The notes beneath the pieces were generated by a model that made no database searches, was not told where the DNA came from, and worked only from the letters and a program-made list of their open reading frames with translations. Below are positions 34,916 through 46,574 of a DNA stretch of 64,000 bases, one piece after another (position 1 is the first letter of the stretch; every line of letters starts with the position of its first letter). The stretch spans positions 250,001 through 314,000 of the forward strand of contig JAJEKV010000292.1 in NCBI GenBank assembly GCA_021234155.1. The letters run 5' to 3'. The translations under genes and the position numbers were made by a program. Source of the stretch: Isoetes taiwanensis (taxonomy: Eukaryota > Streptophyta > Lycopodiopsida > Isoetales > Isoetaceae).

Positions 34916-37900
34916 TCAAATTGTTCCACCATTAGACCTATCATGAAAGTCTAGGTCCTCAGAGCTCACCCAATGGCACTTAAAGTAGTTATAAAATTCT
35001 TCAATCTTACCAATTCTGTCCAATCCCTTATTGTAACTCATCCCCATCTTCCTGTGGTGGGACAATGCCATTAAAGCAACTTCCTTATTGAAAAGACTCT
35101 TAAGTTTCTCAATAGAGATGGATTGCCCCCCCCAAAGTGACATCGCACCGATGTCTCCATATAATCCAGAGAGCCACACTAACTAGGGAGGCATCAATAC
35201 AATCTCTGTCTAAGATCATAACAACATTCGGCCATCCAAGTTGATGCATATGCAGTCTCATAATAGGGCATACCCACAGAAGAAGAGATGTGAAAGAGAT
35301 TCACTAGCCTGGCACCCAAGAGGACATAGGTCTGTAGACACAATTCCTCTATGGGCCAGCTTCACTTTAGTGTTGAGACCTCCTTGGAGAGCCTCCCATC
35401 TAAAAAATTGTATTCTCCTAGAGCATAAGGTTTTCCAGGAGTTTGCTAAGAGGAGCTTAGCCGCTGATCCATTCACTTGAAGCCTAGCCTCTGCTTTAAG
35501 AGGAGAGTCATCACAAAGGGCCCGATATATACTTGCAACATTGTATGTCTCCTTACACCTTGCGAGGGACCACTTTTCCTCGGGACAGAGTAGACCCTGA
35601 GAGAAGCTTAACATTACCTAGAATTTTCCGTAGTATCTTTCTATCACCCTCCCCTGCTCTTTGCACTTTGAGTCTAAATTCCATCCAAGAGATCCATCTA
35701 TCGTTTTCCCAACGATGCTGCAATTTTAAGATCCCATGGTCTCGCCATTTCTTAAAGATGCGAGGATGAACTAGTGCCAAGGGACGTCCATTCTCTTCCC
35801 ATACATGAATGTTCCAGAATATACTGGCTTTCCCGGCTTCTCGAGGTATAGTAGGTGGGGAGCATCTTGTTTGCACCTCCCTCCAAGCATGAAGAATCGC
35901 CTCATGACGGGGAAGTGCCAGGGGCCACCTTAAAGTTACAAAAAGAGGCTCCTAGTTCATCCCTAGGAAGAGATGGTTTACCTTGAATCTTGCACAGATC
36001 AAACCAGTGCTTAACAAATGCCAGAGCAGGAGATGCATCCCCTTGTAAAACTCGCCAGACAAATCTGGCCGCCAGAGCTTGAGTCCTTACATCCAATCCC
36101 TCCATCCCTTTCATCCCTACATAGCTCTGACCAAGCAACGTTAGCCATACCCCCCCAGATGAACTTTCTAATGATAACCTGTATTTGATTATATATTCCT
36201 TTCTGGGCTACCAACACTGACGAGGAATATATGTGAGAGCTGGCCAGAACAACATTAGCAATTGTTACTCTTCCTGCTACAGATAATCCTTTAGAGGACC
36301 ATAACCCAACCTTTTTTCTAAGTTTGTCTAAAATAGGAGCCCAGAGACCCTTCATATTATCTGAGACAGAAAGGGGCAAACCCAATAGCTTAACTGTTTC
36401 CCCTGCAGCCACGACTGGGAAGCCCAATCCATTAGCACGAGGGTCAATATCTCCCTCTAAAGCCCATAAAACGGTACATTTGGTGGCATTTAGCCCTATG
36501 CCTGATATAACCTCAAAAGCAATCAATATCTCACGAAAGGAATGAAAGCTGCCATCGTCATACCTGAGGAACATAAAGGTGTCATCCGTGATATTGCATA
36601 ATTGTGAGTTTTTCCGCTTGATTCGGTAAAAACTGGACCATTGATGCCCCCTTCCAATACTTTGAGATTAACCATCCTTGTGAGAAGGTTGGCCATAATT
36701 AAAAAAAGGTATGGGGCAAGCGGGCAGCCCTGCCTAATACCCTTCCTGAGGTCAAAGAGACCAGAAGGTTCACCATTAACCAAGACAGATGCAGAGGCAA
36801 ATTTGTTCATTCCCATTGAGATGTCGATGGCGCTTATTGAATCCCATGTGGCTCATCACTTCTCGCAGCCATCCGGGGCATTTCTAAAATCCATCTTAAT
36901 AAGTACACAATTTTGCCGTGTAGATCTGCACCAATGCATTCCTTCTCTAGCCGCTAGGTAATTGTCCAAAATATATCTACCTGGCAGAAAAGCTGATTGC
37001 TCCCTTCCAATAACCCTGTTTAAGATAGGCTTAAGACGGTTGGCGATGCCTTTCATGATTACCTTATATAAGACATTTGTTAGTGCAATGGGACGCCACT
37101 CCCCAAGTGATTGAGGTCTAGAGACTTTTGGGACCATGGTGATGAATCCTGCCACTAGAGTTGGATGTAATGAGCAAGAGGACCAAGCCCCAAAACAGCC
37201 TCCACAAAGTCTGGTCCAAGAGCGCCCAAAAACTCCACAAAGAATTCGGGAGGGAAGCCATCGGGGCCGGGGACTTACAGAGGCCGAGAGAGCATAGTAC
37301 TTTTAAATATCTCCTCTTCACTGGCTGACGATAAAGAAAAGTTTGGTTGTCATCCGCAGTAATCTTATGTTCCCAATCAAACGGGCCAACCAAAGAGAGA
37401 TTTGGGATTGATAAGAAGATGGGTATTGTGCGCTTTGAATTGAGCACGAAAAGCTGTCCGAAAAAACGCCTTGATAGCCCCGGGATCGTAAGTATATTTT
37501 GACAGATTATCCTTAATTGAAGTGATAATCTTGTTCTCTCGCTAACTGCCCCCCGCCATTCTAAAGAAGCACTTCGAAGTTTTCATGATCGACTCTGCGT
37601 ACCACTTTGTTTTAGAAGCGAACCGCGGCCCCCTAGCTTCCTCCTCCTCAATAGCTTTGGCTTTTTGTTTCCGGTTCCTCCTCTAAGGATTGCTTGTCTC
37701 TGTTATGGGGATCAAGTAATGCAGATCCCGCTTGGCCCTTAGAAGGGTTATACACGACATTTTTTTCTTTCTTGAATTTCAAGCACTTCTCCTTGCCCCA
37801 TTTCTTGATCCACATCTTCATAAGGCTGATCTTTTTTAACCCAAGCCTTCATGGAAGGGAGGCATTCCATATTAGTTAGAGAAGCCGAGGAAGGTCCTAA

Positions 37901-38693
37901 AGGATCTGCAGAATGCCTCCTTCCCAAGTAGGGAGGTATTAAACTTGAAAGGCACATTCCCTCCTCTTCTTTTTAGTAGGGATACTCTCCAACACTAGCT
38001 TTTTTGTGGCACATGGTGCGAATGAGAGAAAGCAAGCTCTCCTTCAACATAACATCCGGCCCATGAAGGAGGCTGTCCTATTAGCCATGTAGAACTTGTT
38101 TAGTAAGCGGTGTACTCTGTCATGCCCTTACGTTTATTAGACCAGGAAAAGCGTTAGATGGAGGAATTAGGGAGAAGCCAACTTATTTGTTTAAAAGTGA
38201 GTTCCACGTAACTTCTTCCTCTTGTAGCAAATTCACGTGCAGCCCAATTTTTTGATCCCATACATCATCATATTTGGATCCCTCAAGGATCCAGTTTTCA
38301 ACTCCAAAACCCCGTGAGTTATCCGAGCTCAATCTCTCTCCACATAGCTGCCCTTTGCAGGGTTTATTAGAGGCATAAATGTTGATGAGCCCCCACATAC
38401 AATTATTTGTTTCAAAAATTACACCCGACCATCTACCATTTCCCCAAGATATTGATACTTTTGGACTTGTCTCTTCCATAAGATACAAGTGCCTCCTTTA
38501 GTTCCTTCAGCCGCCGACAAAAGGAGGAGTAATTACCTCCAATCCAACCGCCAATGGACTCGGCCTTAAAAGTCCGGAAGTCTATGCTCTGTAGAAGGAT
38601 GACATCCGCCTTCATAGACCTAGTAGCCGCTAACACCGACCACGCTTTTAAGAACACCCTTGATGCCGCGCAAATTCCATGAGACAATAATCA
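34916..38693 (-). pseudogene. LINE ORF2: endonuclease, reverse transcriptase, zf-RVT
   Basis: Reads 5' to 3' from 38693 down. The AP-endonuclease start is IIVSWNLRGIKG, followed by MKADVILLQ and, after frame changes, INIYASNK. Reverse-transcriptase motifs follow: PIALTNVLYKVIMKGIANRL, QSAFLPGRYILDNYLAAREG, IKMDF (36856-37155) and IRQGCPLAPYLFLI (about 36738-36697). The catalytic YADD is split: codons for YA (36595-36600) and DD (36581-36586) are separated by eight extra bases at 36587-36594, which shift the frame. Downstream are KLLGLPLSVS, VIIRKFIWGG and a zf-RVT domain (FFRWEALQGGLNTKVKLAHR ... CPLGC...SLSHLFFCG, 35258-35614). Several further stops confirm it is inactive. Confidence 0.9.
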
Positions 38694-39109
38694 TAAGTTG
38701 AAAGTTGTGGGACGGCCAACTATACCATTGTCATCAGCGGAGTTTCTAAAGGAAGAGGTCGAAGCTTTCTTCCTTTTCATCTCACCTGAGTTATCTGGAC
38801 TCATATTTGCATCCAGCTTATTTTTCTTACCTAGTAGAGCAAATGGGTTCTCTAGCATCTCCACGTCATCTATTGTACCTGTATCATTATCTGCCCAATT
38901 GGAGTTGCCTTTATGATTCCCCAGAGCCGGTTCAAGGAGCCTTGCTCCTCGTGTATTCTTGGTTATCATACCTGTGAGAACACCCTTCTCAGTAGAAGAT
39001 ACCTCTGAGATATACTTAGACAGAGCTGACATTGGTTGTGGAGAGTCTGCACATTTTGAGCTCACCATGTCATGAGAGCCTCTAGATTTCCTGGCCAGAT
39101 TTCTAGCTC

Positions 39110-41050
39110 TTATACCATGTTTGGAGGCCACCACTTGCCATTGAGTCTCCCCACCCAAGGTGTCCACTTTAGAACTTGGCACACTCGGGGTCGCGTTTCC
39201 AGGCACACCGGATGAAGAAGGGGTAGGGCTGGCTGCGGGAGGGAGGGAGTAAATGGGGAGTGACCGCAACCCTGGGGGGAACATGTGTCCCTTGAGGGGC
39301 TTCTTTTACGTGTGTCATCTTGATCCACATGCACATGCTCTGTCATTGCCCTCGGAGGCATTTTGATCGTTGGCGTTTGCATGGCTTGGTTTGATCACCT
39401 CTTCTAGTTCCACATTGGGGAACATCCTCCTTATTTCCCATCCATTTAGTAGCTTGAGTAAAAACTTAAAGCGACACATTCCACTTTTCACAAATCACTC
39501 CTTTGGGGATCTCAAGCGTGTTGGTTCGTGATAGCAACACGATTCTAGGCCCTTTGGCAATAGAGTGAGATACATATGAGCCTAACGTATTGGCAATAGA
39601 TTTTAGGAACTCCGGGACTAATAGGTCGGTGGGAGATACTGCATTTCAAACCAGCAAAGGGATTTTGATAGCGAAAGCTTATTAGGGAGAAAGCCCGGCA
39701 TGTAAAAACTGGTACAAAATGAAGCCTCCGCAAATGGGTCTGCAACTGCGACGGGCAACTAATCTATCCACAACCGCTTCACTATCAAACATGATGAGAA
39801 AAAGTTGTTACCAAAGTGCCTTCAAATGATTGGTGTTGGGGCAAACCTAACCTCTTGGTGAGCTGATAGCCATGAGTTTAACTGCGCAAGTCCGGGGAAG
39901 CCCCCAAATAAAGAAGCCCACCATCCGGCGAGATCAAACTTTCCAGATACCTTTTGTGCATCTCGTGATCAATTTCAGCCACTGGAAAATTACCCTCTGT
40001 CTCCACATTAGTGCCACTGACCAATCCAGGCTCAGTATTTGTAGTTACTACCTCAGGATTCTGAACGAGACCTTTCTGTAACGCTTGGAGAGCCTCCGTG
40101 ACTCTTGTGCTTCTGTTAGTAGCATGGGTTTGCTTTTGAATCCACTCCGAGAATCTCGGCTTGTTCACTATTCTCACTGAATCCTGTCCTTTCCAAGCTG
40201 AACCCTTTGGGTGAATCCCCCTACTTTGTGTAACATTCCCTAAGCTAGCATCATTCCCGTCATCATGAAGCTCTGATCCAACATTCTTATCCCTGTTAAC
40301 TGCCCTGCTTTCTAGAGATGAATAATCAGCAGATTTGTCTAGATTAATCGTCTCATTGGGTGTTTGTTCCTTGGTGGGCTTTTCTATATCTTTTGGTGTG
40401 CCAGTAGTTTCCTGATTTTCGACTTCCATCTCTACCACTTCTGAGTTTAGCATTCTAGACATTGGACTATTTGAATGAACAAAGGACTTACATGTAGCGC
40501 TTATTTGTTGGCCCTTTTGTGCTTTCCTTATTGCCTCCATTTGAATCTTATTATGCTGTGCTAGTATTGAGTCTACTGTTGCAACAGATTTCTGCCTGAG
40601 CTCCAACAGCTTGTTTTCATCTAGTTTTTTCTTTGCTTGCCGATCCCTCTCCTTAGCATCTCCCTGCTTTGGTTATGAATCGGTTTGGAGCCTTGTCTGC
40701 TCCTACTGTCGATTTAGGAAGAGGCTGGACCACCGATTGCCCATCTCCACCTAAGGCTTCATCAGAAATTGGGGCTTCTGCCTCCAAACCCGTCAATGAT
40801 CGAGATTGAGGATGGGCGAGACTTCAAGGAAAGCAGACCAGCCCGCCGGATCCTTCATCTGCGAGAGCGTATAAAGCAAAAGGAATGGGGCTTTTACCTT
40901 GGATGCGAATCGGCCCTTCCCGGACCCGAGCCACCATCGAGATTGGGGCCACCGTAAGCCCCCACCGGGATCAATTGCGGCGGATATTGTTCTTTTGCCT
41001 CCACGAGCTTCGGCCGCCCTGACCACCCGCCTCAACAGTCGCCACGTCAC
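39110..41050 (-). pseudogene. LINE ORF1 (gag-like, DUF4283-type)
   Basis: The nucleic-acid-binding ORF1 protein of plant L1 elements. A DUF4283-like section lies at about 39730-39480 on the minus strand (AFAIKIPLLVWNAVSPTDLL, PEFLKSIANTLGSYVS, TNTLEIPKGVICEKWN). A hydrophilic linker with 242 open codons lies at 40606-39878. A GC-rich N-terminal part begins at or before 41050. A basic stretch (DDTRKRSPSRD, near 39300) follows the DUF4283-like section; no CCHC knuckle was seen. Frame changes at about 40650, 39870 and 39380 separate the pieces, so no intact protein is made. Confidence 0.75.
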
Positions 41051-41739
41051 CCATCTCCAAAATTCCTATTTCAACTAATATCCGCAAAAATTATATGGTT
41101 GGAAGTTCCTTGATAAAACCCGAGCCCTAGTTACCTGGGACAAATTTACATTTGTACAACATTCATAGACTTTCATGCCTCCTTAAACCCTTTCACATAA
41201 GAACTCAATGGTTGGAACTTCCGTAATAAATCACATTCCAAGTGCTTGTTTAGCATGTAACTTTCATTTTGAGTGCGGTTTATTGCCTTATACATCTACG
41301 AAAAGCCAATTTCACTAGAAGAAAAATGGATTTTTTCTTATATTATGTGTCAAAAACTACAGCTACGAACAATAAATTTTGATTCGACCTTAAGGTAATG
41401 ACGTATCAAATCAAACATCACATAAAGTATCATGGATTCTACTAACCAACGGAGCAGTTCTATAGCATAATAGTGTAGTATCATGTTATGTCCATGGGCC
41501 ATAACCCTGAGCATGTTGCATTATGTTTCATTTCATCTCAATCAATTTATATTGTATGGACAACCATCAACAATTCATGCTCACCAGTATCTGCAAGCAA
41601 AGCATCAACATTCCAGCCTAACACTTCAAGGGGTGGTCTCAATTTACCACTTTACTCTGTTACTTTCTAAGGCAAAGCAACAAATCTTTATTGTCTTTCT
41701 CATGTGTCTGTGAAGCATCACTTTCTGCATCACTTTCTG

Positions 41740-43110
41740 ACTAAGTTAATTAAAGTCTTATTTCATCTCTGCTTTCATGCAATAATTGTCTCTCCCCAAA
41801 GCATTATAAGCATTTGATATATAAGCATCTGACAAACCCTGTAGATCTGCCCCAAATTTAGCAGATGCCTGCAATTTTTCAAATGACATGGTAGTCTGGA
41901 TCGCAAACATTAAACATATTAAAATACGGACGACAAAGGATGCACAGATAAGAAAGCAGTCAAAGCATGGACAATTAGTTTTAGTTTGCAGTAGTAAGTT
42001 GCACTATAGCATACCATGTCATTTACTGCATAGCCGCAGCATAGTTGTCGAACTCTCTGCAAACCTTGTTCTTCATTGCATAGCCACAGCCAGACCGATT
42101 GGATAAAAGATCTGCAAAATAATGCATCTTAATTTCCAAGAAGTACACAACATCGTGATGACAATTCCAGGTGGTTATTGTAATCAAAGATATATGTACT
42201 ATGATCACAAAGATCATTGAGATGGAAATGTTTGATCGATCATGTCACAAAAAAGTATTGTCATAATTATCAAAGCATAGACCTGCTTGTATCCAAAATC
42301 TTAAGCTAGAGCCAGTATTTTGGGATTTAGTTGCAGTCAGTAGAATCAGGATGAAAATATAGGTTTATGAATAGAGTAAAAGCAGCGTTACCTATGGACA
42401 CTGAGTTTGTAGATCGGGCATATCTGTATCAAGAAAATAGAAACGTTAGAACAACTTCCCGGAAAAAGACCTAGACACAGTTATACCAAAAAAAAAAAAA
42501 AAAAAAAAAAAACCATGATTTGTGTGTAACAGAGGCTGTTCGTGAGGGTTTATAGGCCATTTGCAGTGAATTGATTCTCATCATAGAGGACATGATAATG
42601 GGCAGGCCCACTAGTGCCCTGCACAGACCACAATATTTACCATGAAGACAGGCACATACAATGCATAAGAGTGCAATAGAAGAAGAAAGCAACCTGAATG
42701 CTTGCATGGCTACAAAGATAGAAATCAGATTCCATCGGATGAAAAATCTTTGTATCAACAATAGTCCATGTAATAACTTATACATTAGCCATCAAACTTG
42801 CAAGGATGTATGATGTCCAAAAAACTAATGTCACCTGGTAAAATGTTCCCACTTCTGTCTGTTAAGCTCCTGCGACAATGAAGCAAATAATCTTGTATGA
42901 TGCCGTTTTGTACCAGCACAAATGTCAGAGTGGGTTTATAATCCTCATGCAGATCTCTGCATCCCTGGCAGTAACACAAACCAACAAGGTTGACATACAT
43001 TATATGCAGGGAGCAAATCTGGTAATGCGGTGCTTACCTTCTTAATAGCCTCCTTCTTATGCCACAGAACTTGTTGGAATTGGCCCTCTGAAACACCAGC
43101 TTTGATGCAA
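41740..43110 (-). pseudogene. Argonaute PIWI-domain pseudogene (AGO1-clade-like)
   Basis: C-terminal exons of an Argonaute, the small-RNA-guided silencing protein. Minus-strand blocks with splice borders: about 43105-43038 (GVSEGQFQQVLWHKKEAIKK, donor GTAAG); 42964 to about 42860 (YKPTLTFVLVQ, then after a one-base frameshift RHHTRLFASL, then DRSGNILPG); 42619 to about 42525 (GTSGPAHYHVLYDENQFTAN, then G-L-stop, TLTNSLCYT); 42424-42392 (YARSTNSVSI, donor GTAAC); and about 42120 (YFADLLSNRS). The order matches the PIWI domain from the GVSEGQF loop to its C-terminus, and the HYH histidine is present. Breaks are one missing A in the Q-K-R codons near 42908, a TAA where Q is expected in the G-L-Q-T-L segment, and a degraded tail. 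PAZ, MID and the first catalytic aspartates are not visible. It sits between the LINE and the Helitron. Confidence 0.88.
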
Positions 43111-44670
43111 CAAACTAGTTTTCATGTATGACAAATCTGTCGCTAACATTAATTTAACCTAAATCATCCGAGATTTCCTTTCAACATTTTGTTGGCTAAC
43201 TTTAGAATTCCCAAGCCTTGATTCTGGCGACAAATTGGAGCAGTCATTTCTAGCAGACACTGAAAGGGTTAGTGCTTGGGTAGAAGCATGGCAGATCTTG
43301 TGCCAAGAAGTATTTTGCATGCAAAAGGCTTTAAAAATACCCATTTAATAGTGCTCAAATGTGTCTTCAAAAATCAACGCAGATGGGCTTTCGGTTTAAC
43401 AGACCTAGCCACTCGCCTTTCTGCTGCGTTTTGTTGTCTGTTCTCTTTCATTATGAATTAGACCTACTCCGCCAAAGCAGACTAAGGAGGTGGAGCCAAA
43501 GAAAGAGGAGGATTCGCCAAAGCAGTGCTTTTGCTGCTCATGATTTCAACAGAACAACCCACTTAAAGAAAAGCAATGCAGAATCACACCTTTCAGCCTT
43601 CATATTCTGCAGCATTTTTTTAACAACCTTAGGCGTTGGAAGTGGTCCCTCATATTGTCTCAGTGACTCCATTAACTCTTAGGTTATTAACACCTTCCAG
43701 ACATCTAGATTTTTCGCAAGGACATAATTTGTTCAACTCTTCATTATTGCGTGATTAAGGAAGATACTGACTAAGATTAGTACATTGCCTGTATTAAGAA
43801 AAATACATTTGAAAAGAAGATCTGACTAAGATCATTATATTTGCTAAGAGACATTTGAAAAAAAAGATCAGCTAAGTCTACTTTATTTTTTCTTTGTTTG
43901 CGAGATAAGCCGTGGAGTTGGAGCTTTCTCTGCAACAATTTTTCTGGTCATCCCATTGTTGTTGGTCCGTAACTTTAAACTCCATTTGTTCTTTCCTTTT
44001 TCTGTCATTTTAAACTCCATTTGTCCTTCCTTTTCCAGTATTAATTTGTTCTTCGCTATTTAGAGTATTTAGACAATACTTATGATAATATTAGTACGGA
44101 CTCCTCACATTCAACAGGGGTAACAATCTTTTCAACGAGGCAACAAAGAAACAAAGCAAATTAACAGGGTAACAGAGTAAGGAGGAATTATCTAAACGTT
44201 GATTTATCTTGCATTTTTAAGGGCGTTTTTATAAGTAGATTTGGATTTATCTCATTTTATTCTTTACTAAATTCTTTGCATCTTTTTTATTCTTTACTGC
44301 ATTCTTTGCATAAACATGGAAATTACAATCTTTCAATTTTAAATTGTTATCAAATTTCTATTTTTATAAGTAGATGACAATACACGGTTTGCTCAATCAT
44401 ATTTTGGTACACTACAACATATACTACAAATTGAACTCGAAATAAAAGATACTACACTCCAACCATGTATACAAATATAACTCAAAGCTAATATTTTGTT
44501 CTCCAACATGTTTTATACTCTATCTCCAAATATGTCCAACTCAAAGATATTTAAGACAATAGGATAACATAAACTAACCTTACCTTTAACATTACCTTAA
44601 CATTATATTTTTTTTTTGGAGGGGGGGGATTTAGATTTACATAGAAGAACATAAGTAACATAAACTAATT
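43111..44670. other. upstream flank of the Argonaute relic, AT-rich
   Basis: On the minus strand 43344-43159 (NLSPESRLGNSKVSQQ) and 43660-43560 (LRQYEGPLPTPKVVKKMLQN) read like protein, and could be further Argonaute-side exons or unrelated. They do not match PAZ, MID or PIWI motifs that I recognise. From 43700 to 44670 the DNA is very AT-rich, with a duplicated phrase (TTTAAACTCCATTTGT) at about 43974 and 44009 and a T9-GGAGG-G8 low-complexity tract at about 44610. Confidence 0.35.
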
Positions 44671-44672
44671 TT

Positions 44673-45137
44673 TTGATTCCTACACCAATGCAGATGGTAG
44701 TCATCAATGTTGAGTGGAATTCGTACCCAAAATTGCTTGCCAAACATTTTGAAGATGGGCATGATGTGCCACCATTTAAAGATGACCTTGATAAATATGT
44801 TCAATACTTGAATAACTATGAAGACCTTGAGGAAATTATGTTAGACATTGATGCTGAATCCTCGACATCACCAAACCAAGAGAGAGTTCCAAAGCTTGCC
44901 AAAGTTGAGAGTTCGCTATGGGCCGCTAGAGTTTTTGCGGAGTGGTATGGAGTTCAGGACTCGCTTGGGCTTCCACTATCTCAAACCTCTAAAATTCAAT
45001 TAGATGTTGACAAGTTCATCAGTCTCTTGGAACGTGTGTTTCATAAACACATATATATCCGTGTTCAAAAGTTCGCAAATGCCATGGATGCTATTTTATA
45101 CACTGATTACATGGTACAAAATGGTTTAGATGTGTAG
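44673..45137 (+). CDS. 154-codon open frame, unrecognised, possibly transposon-derived
   Basis: An uninterrupted plus-strand frame. It has an acidic N-terminal half (LDKYVQYLNNYEDLEEIMLD) and a basic/aromatic second half (SSLWAARVFAEWYGVQDSLG, VDKFISLLERVFHKHIYIRV). The W-A-x-R-V-F-x-E-W pattern is reminiscent of domains in domesticated tyrosine-recombinase (Crypton/KCTD1/ZMYM-like) proteins; this is a weak resemblance, not an assignment. It may start within an exon, since AG-like acceptors precede it. It lies 740 bp upstream of the Helitron N-terminal repeats and might be the first part of that element or an independent fragment. Confidence 0.35.
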   Translation: MIPTPMQMVVINVEWNSYPKLLAKHFEDGHDVPPFKDDLDKYVQYLNNYEDLEEIMLDIDAESSTSPNQERVPKLAKVESSLWAARVFAEWYGVQDSLGLPLSQTSKIQLDVDKFISLLERVFHKHIYIRVQKFANAMDAILYTDYMVQNGLDV

Positions 45138-45876
45138 CCTATTGAAACCCTTGAGCTTTTAGGCATTATTAATAATAAATATGCTCCCTATTTATGGAAC
45201 TCTTTGTTTTCTACAATAATCACTAATAAAGATGTGTTCGTCAATCAAGGTGTATATCTTGGCATATGATAAACACGTGTATATAAACTACAACAATATG
45301 CTTGAACCCATGTGTCCCAATTATAAATGATAGTTTTGGAGAGAAGGAAGGTTATCTTGCACGTTCTTTAGCCAACACTTTATTGGGGGTTGTACTTTTA
45401 TGAAGGTGCCATCTCATCTCTTTCTACTTTTTGTATAGGTCAACCATTTACTTCCACTTTCAAGGAGACAACAACTTTGGCAACCATCAAAGATGATCCA
45501 TATTCTTTGTTTAGGTAGATTTCTTTACATTGTATGTCTCTAGCTCTTCATAATCTTGAAAATGCGCATAATAATAATACTTTTAAAATTAAAGCTTCAG
45601 CTTGAAATTCTATTATGCCATAAGACTCTATTAGTACATTTTCCATAAATCTATGATTTGTCTGTAAACCGCCATCATAATTACATGGCTTACTTTTCTA
45701 CCTGCACTTCAAAGGAGAATATATCATACTACATCAAAGGTGAGTCATATCTCCTTTAGGTTAATTGTGCATTATATTGAATGTGGTGGGTAATTTCTTA
45801 GTCAAGCCGCATTAGGAGGTTATTTTCATGCAAAAAACCCGAACGGCTATAGGGTTACACATATCAGAGACTCGAT

Positions 45877-46574
45877 ATGGGGAGGTCTTACAAAAAGACG
45901 CCACCTGCTGTGGCCAACAATCCCTCATATATGACACCCATCAATGAAAGTAAGTCTGCTAGAAAGAGACATTTGGCACGTAAGCGCGTTGCAAAGGCTA
46001 GAGCCTTGAGGTTAGAATATGATGTGAATACTGCGGAGGTGGTTCATGTTGGCCAATCAACCAATGCACCAGCAACTAGAGAGGCAGTCACGCGAGAGCC
46101 AATGCATTGTTTGTCTGGTCAAGTGGGCATGGAAAGATCTTGCAAAAAGACGCCACCTACTGTGGCCAACAACCCCTCATATATGACGCCTGTCAATGAA
46201 AATAGATCTGCTAAGAAGAGACGTTTGACACGTAGGCGTGTTGCAAAGGCTAAGGCTTTGAGGTTAGAATATGATGTGAATGTTCCAGAGACAGTTCATG
46301 TTGGCCAATCATCTAATGCGCCCCTTAATTGAAGAGACGATCACACGAGCCAATGCATTGTTTGTCTGGTCAAGTAGATATATTATCGACAAGACGCCAG
46401 CATTTGAATGAGATGGTTATGGAAGGAACTGCTAATACGGGGAAAACTATAACAATAAGGGATGACCCATCCTATATGACGCCTTTTGAAGCTGAGAGCA
46501 ATAGTCAAAGGAGGAGACGCTGGCGTGGGATCAAGAAGACAGCAAAACATACTGACCATGAGGTTGGATTATGA
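45877..46574 (+). repeat. Helitron N-terminal coding repeats, 84-codon unit
   Basis: A 252-bp in-frame unit (TPPAVANNPSYMTPINE, SARKRHLARKRVAKARALRL, EYDVN, VHVGQS.NAP, EPMHCLSGQV) is present at 45877-46128 and 46129-46380 with few amino-acid changes. A third, diverged and frameshifted part (MHCLSGQVDI, DDPSYMTPFEAESNSQRRRR) runs to 46574. The unit is strongly basic in the middle, so it may bind nucleic acid. A stop after NAPLN (46330-46332) breaks the second unit. It precedes the C-x2-C zinc-binding start of the Rep region at 46634. Confidence 0.7.

Larger units (their letters stand above)
34688..41083 (-). mobile_element. near full-length L1-type LINE with 11-bp TSD
   Basis: A 6.4-kb non-LTR retrotransposon in minus orientation. 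The tail (poly-T on this strand at about 34697-34710, preceded by ATT repeats) is at the left end. ORF2 (endonuclease, reverse transcriptase, zf-RVT) and then ORF1 follow to the right. The perfect direct repeat GCAAAAATTAT occurs at 34677-34687 and 41084-41094, as expected of a target-site duplication. Both ORFs are broken, so it cannot move on its own. Its 5' end lies about 650 bp from the Argonaute relic. Confidence 0.9.
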
